This document shows positions 53,889-62,284 of a stretch of DNA of 64,000 nt, in pieces. The notes below the pieces were generated by a model. It saw only the letters and a program-made list of their open reading frames with translations, was not told where the DNA came from and did not search any database. Location: the NCBI RefSeq assembly GCF_000271665.2, contig NZ_CP010978.1, positions 3,874,501 through 3,938,500 on the forward strand. The letters run 5' to 3'. A program made the position numbers and the translations under genes. The first letter of the stretch is position 1; every line of letters starts with the position of its first letter. This stretch comes from Pelosinus fermentans JBW45 (lineage in GTDB: Bacteria; Bacillota; Negativicutes; DSM-13327).

Positions 53889-55127
53889 TTATGGATTTTT
53901 CTTTTTGAGTTCGTCGGCAAGCGCTTTTGCCTGACGAGCCAGTCTGGCTTGGCCGACAAAGCCTTTAGCAGAAGCAGCAGCTGTGCCTGCTGCCATTTTG
54001 GCTGCTGGTGCATCAGGGGCGATAAAGCAAGCTGAATTGATTTCGGTGTAACCGGCATCATTCAGTGCAGCTGCATTAAAGGAAGTGGGTGTGCCGCCAG
54101 TTGTCGTAGGCAGGGAAGAATAGGCATCGATTTGGTTGCCTCTGACAAACCAGAAACGGCTAGGAGTGCTTTCTGCCTGTATGCCCCAGAAATAACCACC
54201 GGAATTAACATTGTCCACGACCGTCCAGTTGGTTGTGCTGGGGTTTGCCAGATTGGCAACGGTCGAGCGGTAAATTTTCCCTTCCATGGCGGAAAAGCTG
54301 GAATTATAATGCCCAACAAACACATAGGCATTGTTGGCGTTGGCGATGCTGATATCGCGGAAGTCACCTGCCCAGCCGGACGGCAAAGCAACATTGTTAA
54401 CACTCATTTCATTATCTTCGTCGATTGTGACGATGCTTAGGCGGGTCAAAGCATTTCCGGAACCGGCATTTTGCACGCCGCCCAGTGCACATATGTATAA
54501 TTGATTGCCCCAAGGCTCTAGGGTAAAGCCGTTTCTACCCACTCTTACACTAGTTATAAAGTTTAGCGTACCATTAGTATTAATTTCATATTGCAGCACA
54601 TAACTGTCGGCGTAGACCTCATAACCGCCTTCTGGGTTGCTGCTGAACAGAACATAGAGATAATCACCAATAACAGCCAGACCTTCGCCATGCACATCGC
54701 CGGTCACCGTCAATGGGAATTCATAACTCATCGTCTGGGTAAAAGCATCACTAGTCATATTCACGGCCGCAATTTTTCCCAGGTCATAGCCAGTAGCGTA
54801 CAACCAGTTGCCCTTACTGGCAACTGCGTGCAGGTTGCGGACAGCAGCCCAAGTATGGCTTGCAAGGGGCACTGCCCAATTTCCCTGAGGTTGGATGATC
54901 TGATTGTTAATCAAACTCCCGGGATTGGCAACATTATACTGACGCAGCACCAGACGACTATTGCTATGCTCAAAGAAATTAAAAAAGGCGGCATCACCGT
55001 TCAAACCGGTTATTTTGGCCTTAGCGGCGGCGGTGTCAACACTTGACGTACTGCGGGAACCAGTAATGGCCCCGGCTTGACTATTCACATAATTGCTGAT
55101 GGCATACGCAAACAAATTTTCAGACAT
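53889..55127 (-). CDS. Beta-propeller-like protein of unknown function
   Basis: Not recognised by family. 412 residues from the ATG at 55127 (AAAGGAG ten bases before). No signal peptide. From about residue 60 to 345 there are recurring blocks of the type gxxLYxxGYDxGxxAVxN, GDYLYVLFSSN, GNQLYICALGG and NNAYVFVGHYN, typical of propeller blades. The C-terminus (about 355-412) changes to an Ala/Lys-rich helix (AAGTAAASAKGFVGQARLARQ). An N-terminal segment (about 1-45) is also Ala/Ser-rich. It follows the B12-riboswitch-controlled TonB receptor by 110 bp. It could be a ligand-binding or cell-surface protein moved by another route; unproven. Confidence 0.7.
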   Translation of the reverse strand: MSENLFAYAISNYVNSQAGAITGSRSTSSVDTAAAKAKITGLNGDAAFFNFFEHSNSRLVLRQYNVANPGSLINNQIIQPQGNWAVPLASHTWAAVRNLHAVASKGNWLYATGYDLGKIAAVNMTSDAFTQTMSYEFPLTVTGDVHGEGLAVIGDYLYVLFSSNPEGGYEVYADSYVLQYEINTNGTLNFITSVRVGRNGFTLEPWGNQLYICALGGVQNAGSGNALTRLSIVTIDEDNEMSVNNVALPSGWAGDFRDISIANANNAYVFVGHYNSSFSAMEGKIYRSTVANLANPSTTNWTVVDNVNSGGYFWGIQAESTPSRFWFVRGNQIDAYSSLPTTTGGTPTSFNAAALNDAGYTEINSACFIAPDAPAAKMAAGTAAASAKGFVGQARLARQAKALADELKKKNP

Positions 55128-55237
55128 TGAACACACACTCCTTTTATTTTCGTTTTTTCTTTTTTCTAAAAGCTGTCTATACTATTATTGATCGCTCTAC
55201 ATTGGAATCACCTCCTTAACTCAACACCATAAATAAG

Positions 55238-58111
55238 TCAGAACGTATAGCTCATGGTTGCATAGTAGGAGCGCCCCTGGATGGGGAATGCAACATTGTA
55301 CCCTTCACTCTGGAGGTTATTATAGGCTTTTAGCTTGGGTCCCTTATTAAAGACATCATTGACGCCCACCATCACTTCCAAGCCTTGGTAGAATTTATAT
55401 TTGGCACCCAAGCCAATGGTGGTCAGTGCATCCTGACCGTACCACTGGTTAAAACTATTGACCTTGGTGCTCTCGGTGAACATTTCTCCCAAATATTTAA
55501 CCTCACTAAACAGCAGCGTCCGATTGTCAGGGCGGTAGCCCAGCCGCAGCGATCCTTCCCATTCGGGAGCATACGCCTGCTTGGCGTTCCAGTAGGCATT
55601 GGTACCGGTAGGGGAGTCATTTTTGATTCTGGCTTTGGTGTCAGTATAGGTGGCAGCAATATCCAGATCCCATTTGTCCCATTTGAGATTGGCCTGCATT
55701 TCCACGCCCCGTGCCCGTCCTTCCGCGCTGTTGCTATAGCACCAGTAGTCGTAGCCATAGCGCCACAACTGCAAAAGGTTTTTCGCATTGCGGCCGAAAT
55801 AGGTTACCTGCAGCTTGCTGTCGGCGCCCAGCGTACGGCCGTCCCAGAGGGCGCTGACATCCCACTGTTTGCCTTCTTCCGGCAGCGGGAACAGGGAAAT
55901 CAGGTTGCCATTGAGGTCACTGCGCGGCGCCGGCAGTATACCGGCACCGTCGCCGGCAATCTCATACAGGTTGAGCAGCCGGAAATAGGTCCCGCCCGTG
56001 GCCCGCAGGGCGAAGTTGTCGTTCACTTGTTTTTTCAGGGCCAGCTGCCAGGTTGTCTTGCTCTGGGTTTCTTCGGCTTGTTGGTTCCATTTGTGCTGGT
56101 AGTCACCTTCCAGCGGACTGGAGCCGAAGGTGGTAGACGAATTATAGCGAATACTGGGAGTCAGCCATAAATCGCCCGCTTTCCCCAGCGCAATGGTATC
56201 CTGCACCTGGGCATTAAACATTTTCTGCTTATAAAAAGTGCGGTAACGGACAGTGTCGGGGTTGGTGGCGTCAGTGACCATGGAACCGGCGATATGCATT
56301 TTTTCGTCCGAGTAGTTGACCATGAACTCAATCAGATGATTGTCCCCCGCCTTGTAAGTGCCGTCAAGCATGCCGCCCCAGCGCTCAGAGTCGTACCGGC
56401 TCCATTCGCGGAATGGAATCTTCCAGTAGTAAGAAAGATCCTTGAACCAGGTACTATTATTGCGGTAGCTTTTGTCCTGATCCAGGTAATTGACCGACCA
56501 GCCCCACTCCAGATTGCCCGCATTGTCGCGCCGACCAGCCTGCAGCTCCTTGGTGGTCAGCTTTTGCTTTTTATCCATGTTCAGTGGCAGACCTGTTTCA
56601 CCGTGAGCGTCAGCATCCCTGCCCGAATCAATAGCAGCAAATGCTATTCCGGGAGTATCCCACAACTGCTGAGGCAAATGCCGGTCGATCTCCTTCCAGG
56701 CGCCTTTGACTGTCCAATGGTCGTCCTGCCATTTGACAATAGCATCAGTATTTTTATAGTCGTTATACCGGCGCCAGCGGGTTCCGTCCCCCAGCTCGGC
56801 TTTGAGTTTTTCATATTTCTCGATGTCGGCCATAAGCGACTGCATCTGCGTTCCGTCGGGCTTCCAAGATTCAGTACGTGATTTTGCAACATAGTTCGCG
56901 TAAATATCAAGATATTTGGCGGGATCGGCAGCTATCTCAGCATAACTGATGTTAATACTCATATCATTGTATAATTCCCTATAATAGGTTTGGGCATAGC
57001 CCTTTACGTCGCTTATGATCCCATTTGGGTTAGCACTGGAGTCACCGGTGTAGGCTTTGGACGTTATTAGTCTTTGATACCCGTAATCATACAGAGCCTG
57101 ATACTCTGCTTCATAAAGGGCGGTCTGGCCGCCGGGCAGTACTTCAGTTGCAAACTTCACCCATTCTTCCGGGTTATTTCGGTAATATTCAGCCTGAGTA
57201 TCGGATAAGGTCTGTTGCGTGGCTACAGTCTCATAACCTGACCGGGATTTTACTGTGTTGAAATCGGCTATCCCTTGCTCGGCAACTGTTGTCAGAGAAT
57301 TCTTCCGTTGGTCAATCTGACTAGCATAGGCCGCTACCTGCTCATCGCTGGCATAATTCTTGTACTTGAAATCGCCTTCGCTCTGCTCCCGGTTGATGCC
57401 CACCATTAGACTGCCGCTGCCCAGAGGCGCATCCACCTGTAAGCTGCCGATATAGCCGCCATACGAGCGCTGCCCGATGCTGGCAGTGATATTTTCCTTG
57501 GTTGGACGCTTGGTCACAATATTGATTACACCGCCCATAAAGGTGCCGCCAAAGCGCGCCGGGATATATCCCCGGTATACCTCAATACGCTCAACGTTTT
57601 TAATCGGAATAGTGGAGATATCCGCCGCCGCGTCGCCGCCAAGATTAAACAGCACTCCATCCACAAACAACCCTACCTGTGCCGCCGTCGATCCACGCAC
57701 ACTGACAGTGGTATATTGGCCTTTACCATTCACTTCTCGCACATGGACGCCGGGCACGTCTTTTAACAAATCAGGCAGGCTTTTCTGCTCGCCCTTATAG
57801 TCCTCCGGGCGGATGATAGTTACAGTGCCGGGCGAGAGCTTGGACTCCCAGTCCGGGCGCTTGGCTTCTACCGTGAGCGCCGGTAAATCATAGTCTGTCT
57901 GCTGCTCCTCGCCTTCAGATTCGGCGGCATAGGCCAGGCTGCCCAATGGCATGACACCGACCACCAGCGCACAGCCCAGCCCCAGAGTCAGCCGTTGCAG
58001 AATGCGACATTTGCGCGTTTTTTGGGTTTTTCCCGTACTCTTTGCCAATTCAGATACGACTTGCCAACAGGAGCGGGCGCGATTCCAGATGATTCTATAT
58101 ACATGGTTCAA
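55238..58111 (-). CDS. TonB-dependent outer-membrane receptor, likely for cobalamin
   Basis: 957-residue receptor starting at a TTG (AAAGGA before it). Residues 1-25 (MNHVYRIIWNRARSCWQ...) form an extended signal peptide region like that of autotransporters, followed by a hydrophobic core (41-58) and cleavage after AYA (62). The plug (about 75-200) has LPDLLKDVPGVHVREVNG, VSVRGSTAAQVGLFVDGV and RIEVYRGYIPARFGGTFMGGVINIVTK (in parts). A helical insertion of about 190 residues (252-445) interrupts an early extracellular loop. The barrel ends with YYATMSYTF, the terminal Phe signal for insertion. A cobalamin riboswitch precedes it, so the substrate is most likely a corrinoid. Confidence 0.93.
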   Translation of the reverse strand: MNHVYRIIWNRARSCWQVVSELAKSTGKTQKTRKCRILQRLTLGLGCALVVGVMPLGSLAYAAESEGEEQQTDYDLPALTVEAKRPDWESKLSPGTVTIIRPEDYKGEQKSLPDLLKDVPGVHVREVNGKGQYTTVSVRGSTAAQVGLFVDGVLFNLGGDAAADISTIPIKNVERIEVYRGYIPARFGGTFMGGVINIVTKRPTKENITASIGQRSYGGYIGSLQVDAPLGSGSLMVGINREQSEGDFKYKNYASDEQVAAYASQIDQRKNSLTTVAEQGIADFNTVKSRSGYETVATQQTLSDTQAEYYRNNPEEWVKFATEVLPGGQTALYEAEYQALYDYGYQRLITSKAYTGDSSANPNGIISDVKGYAQTYYRELYNDMSINISYAEIAADPAKYLDIYANYVAKSRTESWKPDGTQMQSLMADIEKYEKLKAELGDGTRWRRYNDYKNTDAIVKWQDDHWTVKGAWKEIDRHLPQQLWDTPGIAFAAIDSGRDADAHGETGLPLNMDKKQKLTTKELQAGRRDNAGNLEWGWSVNYLDQDKSYRNNSTWFKDLSYYWKIPFREWSRYDSERWGGMLDGTYKAGDNHLIEFMVNYSDEKMHIAGSMVTDATNPDTVRYRTFYKQKMFNAQVQDTIALGKAGDLWLTPSIRYNSSTTFGSSPLEGDYQHKWNQQAEETQSKTTWQLALKKQVNDNFALRATGGTYFRLLNLYEIAGDGAGILPAPRSDLNGNLISLFPLPEEGKQWDVSALWDGRTLGADSKLQVTYFGRNAKNLLQLWRYGYDYWCYSNSAEGRARGVEMQANLKWDKWDLDIAATYTDTKARIKNDSPTGTNAYWNAKQAYAPEWEGSLRLGYRPDNRTLLFSEVKYLGEMFTESTKVNSFNQWYGQDALTTIGLGAKYKFYQGLEVMVGVNDVFNKGPKLKAYNNLQSEGYNVAFPIQGRSYYATMSYTF

Positions 58112-58204
58112 AAAATATCATTCCTTTGTTACTTTCTTTACTTCTTGCATAGTTGCTGGATGTTCTTACTGCATTCAATAATCCAGCTGCTCATATAAAA
58201 TAAT

Positions 58205-58233
58205 AGCAATAAAAAAACTCCCATATTGGGAGT
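58205..58233 (-). terminator. Riboswitch-controlled terminator before the TonB receptor
   Basis: ACTCCCA (58217-58223) pairs with TGGGAGT (58227-58233); on the reverse strand it is followed by seven T. Located between riboswitch 1 and the receptor start, so the switch acts by transcription termination. Confidence 0.85.
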
Positions 58234-58316
58234 GCTTACGTTGGACCACCAGAAAAATTTACGGCAGCTTTACGTAATCTCCTCCCTGTCACTCGCAGGT
58301 TAAATGGTGATTGTTA

Positions 58317-58472
58317 GATAGGCAGTTCTCCTGACTTCGGATCATTGCTTTCTCGCGCCTTCCCAAAGCCTAAGCTCCAGTGGCATTGATGCGAGATTGC
58401 TCCCCGTTACAGTGGCGGGACCGTGCCGGCATTACACCGGTCTTCCCTATTAAGCCCCGAAGGGCACCTATC
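58317..58472 (-). ncRNA. Cobalamin riboswitch 1
   Basis: Reverse-strand RNA closed by a P1 helix GATAGG/CCTATC (58467-58472 and 58317-58322). It contains the core GCCACTGTAACGGGG, GGTCCCGCCACTG, and the B12 box AGTCAGGAGAACTGCC at the 3' end. It lies 205 bp before the TonB receptor. Confidence 0.95.
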
Positions 58473-58763
58473 CCGATATTCTGTTGTATCTAATCCTATG
58501 CATCGCTTCATAACAGTATTACATTATCACAATAGTATGACTTTTCTCTTATCCTCTCATCGCTAAATTTTGAATTCCAACTTTACTTTTAGCTTGTCCA
58601 TCAAAACACCCATATTTTTTCCTGATCATTCTCCTTTCATTTGCTACCATTTATCTCTGGTGAAGATAATTCACAGAGACTATTGCTTCTTTTATGTACC
58701 CACTTATTGCATAAAAGCCACAACCTACCAATATCACCACAGCCATGTAGTATTTCGTCAACG
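58473..58763. other. Stretch between the two riboswitch units, no convincing gene
   Basis: About 290 bp. On the reverse strand, open frames of 31 codons (58651-58746, beginning MAVVILVGCGFYAISGYI, hydrophobic) and 16 codons (58563-58613, MGVLMDKLKVKLEFKI, with AGGA six bases before) could be a small membrane protein and a gene remnant. Neither has firm support. It is the only DNA under control of riboswitch 2 before riboswitch 1 begins. Confidence 0.4.
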
Positions 58764-58807
58764 AAAATAAAAGAAGCCACCTGTGACACCGTCCCAAGAG
58801 GCTTCTT
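58764..58807 (-). terminator. Terminator of riboswitch 2
   Basis: AAGAAGCC (58800-58807 on the reverse strand) pairs with GGCTTCTT (58771-58778), followed by TTATTTTC. It forms the expression platform of the second riboswitch. Confidence 0.82.
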
Positions 58808-58896
58808 ATTCCATGCAGACAATTTATCTGCACAAAAAAATGCAAAAATGCATCCAAATCCCCTCCCCATCTCTCGCAGGTAAAACGGTGATCGTT

Positions 58897-59052
58897 GTAC
58901 AGGCAGTTCTCCTGGCTTAGGATCATTGCGCCTCCAAACCTTCCCAGAACGATTCGTTCCAGTGGCATATCTTGGATTTGCTCCCCATTACAGTGGCGGG
59001 ACCGCGCCGGTCTTTAACCGGCTTTTCTATGAAGCCCTTACGGGCACCTGTA
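58897..59052 (-). ncRNA. Cobalamin riboswitch 2
   Basis: Reverse-strand RNA closed by GTACAGG/CCTGTAC (59046-59052 and 58897-58903). Core GGTCCCGCCACTGTAATGGGG and B12 box GCCAGGAGAACTGCC are present. The DNA past the B12 box also resembles riboswitch 1 (TCTCGCAGGTAAAACGGTGA versus ACTCGCAGGTTAAATGGTGA), which suggests duplication. Confidence 0.95.
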
Positions 59053-59112
59053 CCTATATTTAGTTTTGTAATTGCTTTTTTCAAATGAAATTCAAAGAAT
59101 TCTATTTATTCC

Positions 59113-59141
59113 ATTATAATCCTGTGGAAATAAATATACAA
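59113..59141 (-). promoter_or_regulatory. Promoter of riboswitch 2
   Basis: Reverse strand TTGTAT (59136-59141), 17-bp spacer, TATAAT (59113-59118). Transcription would begin about 50 bp before the riboswitch P1 helix. Confidence 0.65.
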
Positions 59142-59223
59142 CTATTATCTCTATGAAATAAAAAACTCAATCAGACCTTTTTTGCCCAGAATGTTTTCAT
59201 CTATTTTTCTACACTCATATAAA

Positions 59224-59267
59224 ACTGGAGGGAGATTCTCAATTTTATTTAAGAATCTCCCTCCAGT
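59224..59267 (-). terminator. Terminator after the TonB receptor fragment
   Basis: Perfect 16-bp arms ACTGGAGGGAGATTCT (59224-59239) and its complement (59252-59267) with a 12-nt AT loop, followed on the reverse strand by TTTTATATGAG. Confidence 0.85.
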
Positions 59268-59298
59268 CAGAAATCATTAATCAGTTTCCAATGTATAA

Positions 59299-59667
59299 TT
59301 ACATGTCAAACGTTGCGGAAAGCATCAAGGTTCTTGGCATGGATAATCCAATCGTGCTCGATCCGCCTCTGGCGATCCAGTAATCTTTGTCAGCTACGTT
59401 GTAGCACATGGCACTTAAGGTTATAGGGGTACCGGAAAATGCAGTTCTGTGTTTTATGCCTAAATCAAAAGTCACGACAGAAGGTACTTGTGCCTTATTA
59501 TCGGTAACATAGGCAGAACCGCTATAAACAGCACGACTAATAATAGAAGTCTTTTTATCAGCTTCGTATTCCAGCGCCAGAACACCACTCCATTCGGCAA
59601 CACCGTTAACATGATAACCATCCAGCAGACCTTTTGCAGTTTTTTCTCTTTGGGCATCTAAGTACAT
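59299..59667 (-). pseudogene. C-terminal remnant of a TonB-dependent siderophore receptor
   Basis: 122 codons corresponding to the last strands of a FhuA/FpvA-type barrel: LDGYHVNGVAEWSGVLALEY, VVTFDLGIKHRTAF, ITLSAMCYNVADKDYWIARGG and the ending PRTLMLSATFDM, which matches the usual RTxMLSATFxF terminus. Signal peptide, plug and most of the barrel are missing, and the upstream 66 bp cannot encode them. A full receptor has about 700 residues. Lies just downstream of an Opp/Nik-type ABC operon, whose outer-membrane partner it may once have been. Confidence 0.85.
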
Positions 59668-59733
59668 GATTACCTCTTTTATTTAATGTATTATTCCACC
59701 TTCTTTATTGAATCGTTTCCCCATAGATTGCCT

Positions 59734-60498
59734 CTAAAAATTTAAAAAGGTATCCAGCAGTTGTTTCGTGTATTCTTCTTTTGGCTGTTTGTATAAATCT
59801 TCAGCGGTTTGCTGCTCAATGATTCTACCTTTATACATTACGGCAATTTCATCACTACAGGCTTTTATTACATCAAGATCATGGGATATGAACAGATAGG
59901 ATATTCCTTGTTTTTTTTGCGCATTTTTAAGCACTTCGATTACCTGGGCTTGAACAGATACATCCAGCATGGAGGTAGGCTCATCTAGTACTAATAATTT
60001 GGGCCTAAGCAATAGTAATCTGGCGATACAAACGCGCTGCAACTGGCCGCCGCTTAATTGATAGGGCCGCCTGTTTAGTAGTTCCGTACCGAGACCGACA
60101 AATTGCAGCTGTTCCTCGATTTGCTCATCTAGATATTCTTTGTCACCGATGTCATGGAATCGATAAGGTTCTTCCAGACTTTTGCCGATCGTCATGCGGG
60201 GATTTAACGAAGACTCGGGATTTTGGAACAAGATCTGCATTTCTTTACGCAGTTTTTTCATCTGCTTCATTGTATAATGGCTGATCTCTATGCCATTGAA
60301 AATGATTCTGCCAGTGTCGCATGGTATGAGTTTTAGAGCAAGACGTCCAAGAGTTGATTTGCCGGACCCGCTCATGCCAACCAAACCCAATGTTTGTCCT
60401 GCTTTAATTGAAAAAGAAACGTTATTGACGGCAAGGGTATGGGTTCGTCCAAATAAGCCGCTTTTGAATTCTTTGCTTATATTGCTGACATTAAGCAT
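59734..60498 (-). CDS. Opp/Nik-type ABC transporter ATPase (OppF/NikE class)
   Basis: 254-residue ATPase. Walker A GMSGSGKSTL, Q loop ILFQNPESSLNPRMTIGKSL (typical of peptide/nickel systems), signature LSGGQLQRVCI, Walker B LLVLDEPTSMLD and switch His in FISHDLDV. It lacks the C-terminal oligopeptide-type extension of OppF, as NikE does. Its ATG overlaps the end of the partner ATPase gene by eight bases. Last gene of the operon. Confidence 0.92.
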   Translation of the reverse strand: MLNVSNISKEFKSGLFGRTHTLAVNNVSFSIKAGQTLGLVGMSGSGKSTLGRLALKLIPCDTGRIIFNGIEISHYTMKQMKKLRKEMQILFQNPESSLNPRMTIGKSLEEPYRFHDIGDKEYLDEQIEEQLQFVGLGTELLNRRPYQLSGGQLQRVCIARLLLLRPKLLVLDEPTSMLDVSVQAQVIEVLKNAQKKQGISYLFISHDLDVIKACSDEIAVMYKGRIIEQQTAEDLYKQPKEEYTKQLLDTFLNF

Positions 60499-61432
60499 AT
60501 TTCCAGCACCTCACCCATCGACCATTTACTTCTTGCAAAGCCGGCTCTGTTAAGCAGCATATATCTTTTCGGCAGGAACATCGGGGATGGAATTTGCAGC
60601 CTGTCGGCAGGTCAATGAGGCTGGGGGGCATACCGGATAAAGGCAATAATTTCTTGTGGGGCTGGGCATCGATCAAACCGCAGGTATATGGATGCAGCGG
60701 CTCATCAAATATTTTGCCAGCCGGCCCCTGTTCAAGGACCGTACCGGCATATAGGACAAGGACTGTATCGCATATCCTCTGAGCAAGCCTTAAGTCATGG
60801 GTAATCAGGATAATGCTGCTATTTGTTATTTTTTTCAAGTCCTGAAATACTTGAGACACTTCCTGTCGTATAATGGCATCTAAGCCCTTGGTCGGTTCAT
60901 CGGCAAGGATCCATTCCGGTGAAAGTGTGGTACTCATGGCGCATAAGGCTCGCTGGCGCATGCCGCCGCTTAGCTGAAATGGGTAGCTGTTAAAAGTTTT
61001 CTGCGGTTCATGAAAAGAATAGTTTTGCAATTGTCCGATGCCATGGGAAATGCCTGCTGTTTTAGTTTTTTTATCATGATAGCGATAGCCTTCGATGATT
61101 TGTTTGCCGATAGTCATGGTAGGATCAAAGGCTGCATCCGGATTTTGCGGTATAAAGGATATAATTTTGCCACGGATCTGGTTCAGCTCTTTTTCCGTCA
61201 ATTGCAATAAATCAATATTTTTGTAAATAATACTGCCGGTTATCAGACTATTCGCTGCCAGCAAGCGCAAAACAGACATGCCCAATACGGATTTGCCGCT
61301 TCCCGTTTCGCCAATCATGCCAGTGATTTCCCCGCTATTGAAAGTCATATCCACGTGGTTTACAGCATGCACGGTTCCTGCTTTAGTCTTGAAGGAGATA
61401 GTAACATCTTTTAAATAAACATTATTATCCAA
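60491..61432 (-). CDS. Opp/Nik-type ABC transporter ATPase (DppD/NikD class)
   Basis: 313-residue ATPase. Walker A GETGSGKSVLG, FIPQNPDAAFDPTMTIGKQI, signature LSGGMRQRAL, Walker B WILADEPTKGLD, switch His in LITHDLRLAQ. The C-terminal extension GCKFHPRCSCRKDICCLTEPAL holds four cysteines that bind a [4Fe-4S] cluster in DppD-type proteins. Forms a heterodimer with the OppF/NikE-type ATPase. Confidence 0.93.
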   Translation of the reverse strand: MDNNVYLKDVTISFKTKAGTVHAVNHVDMTFNSGEITGMIGETGSGKSVLGMSVLRLLAANSLITGSIIYKNIDLLQLTEKELNQIRGKIISFIPQNPDAAFDPTMTIGKQIIEGYRYHDKKTKTAGISHGIGQLQNYSFHEPQKTFNSYPFQLSGGMRQRALCAMSTTLSPEWILADEPTKGLDAIIRQEVSQVFQDLKKITNSSIILITHDLRLAQRICDTVLVLYAGTVLEQGPAGKIFDEPLHPYTCGLIDAQPHKKLLPLSGMPPSLIDLPTGCKFHPRCSCRKDICCLTEPALQEVNGRWVRCWKYA

Positions 61433-61447
61433 TTTATATAGCCCTTC

Positions 61448-62284
61448 CTACAAATATTGTTTGTTTATATCCTGCTGGATACTAAAGAGATCACGCAGGG
61501 CATCGCCAATTAAATTGATACTGGCGCATAGAGCTAATATGCATAAACCAGGGGCTAACAGCAGATTGGGATAGCTGCGGAAATATATTTTAGCGTCATT
61601 GATCATAACACCCCAATCGGCCTCTGGCGGCTGCATGCCAAGACCCAAAAAACTCAGCGCAGCAATGGACAGTACTACCGTGCCGATTCGTACCGTGAAA
61701 AGTATGATAAGGGAATTGAATATGTTCGGCAATATATAATGCACTAGGATGTAAAAAGCACTGGCACCCAGGCTGCGTACGCCTTCAATATAATTTTCTT
61801 CCCGTATTTTTAATACCTCGCCGCGCACAATTCGGGAAAAACCTGCCCATGAGGTCAAAGTAACAGCTAACAGCAAACTGGCTGTACTTGGCCCCATGAC
61901 ACCGGCAATCGCGATCATCATGCTCATTCCCGGCAACCCCTGAAATATATTTACCAACAGTTGTATGATCGTATCAATGATTCCGCCGAAATATCCGCTG
62001 ATCATTCCTAAAGTAACCCCAAAAAGCATGGTACATAAAGCTGCTGCCACGGCAAAACGGATGGAAACTCTTGCACCATATAGGATACGGCTGAATACGT
62101 CTCGCCCTAATGCATCGGTTCCCAGTAAATGAGCCCCAGAGCAAGATTGCAATGTTTCATCCGGCAATACTTGGTTGGGATCATAAGGAGCGATAACGGG
62201 AGCAAAAATAGCACCGCTTAGCATCAGCAGCAAAATGAAAGCGGCAATTTTATAGATGATAGAAAGTTGTTTTATGTTAACCAC
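61448..62284 (-). CDS. Opp/Nik-type ABC transporter permease (DppC/NikC class)
   Basis: 278-residue inner-membrane permease with six helices. LLGTDALGRDVFSRILYGARVSI is the family hallmark; SWAGFSRIVRGEVLKIREENYIEGVRSLGAS carries the EAA coupling loop (EGVRSLGAS). Abuts the partner permease gene with no gap. Confidence 0.94.
   Translation of the reverse strand: MVNIKQLSIIYKIAAFILLLMLSGAIFAPVIAPYDPNQVLPDETLQSCSGAHLLGTDALGRDVFSRILYGARVSIRFAVAAALCTMLFGVTLGMISGYFGGIIDTIIQLLVNIFQGLPGMSMMIAIAGVMGPSTASLLLAVTLTSWAGFSRIVRGEVLKIREENYIEGVRSLGASAFYILVHYILPNIFNSLIILFTVRIGTVVLSIAALSFLGLGMQPPEADWGVMINDAKIYFRSYPNLLLAPGLCILALCASINLIGDALRDLFSIQQDINKQYL

Noticed and set aside
54591-55046. Forward-strand frame of 151 codons
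   Set aside because: Antisense to the beta-propeller-like gene; no recognisable features.
55385-56170. Long forward-strand frame of 261 codons
   Set aside because: Antisense to the TonB receptor; G+C-rich genes often leave long open antisense frames. No family features or ribosome site.
56294-56881. Forward-strand frame of 195 codons
   Set aside because: Antisense shadow of the receptor barrel.
58651-58968. Reverse-strand frame of 105 codons
   Set aside because: Its N-terminal half runs through the riboswitch 2 aptamer and terminator, so it is not a real gene as a whole; only the last 31 codons were considered.
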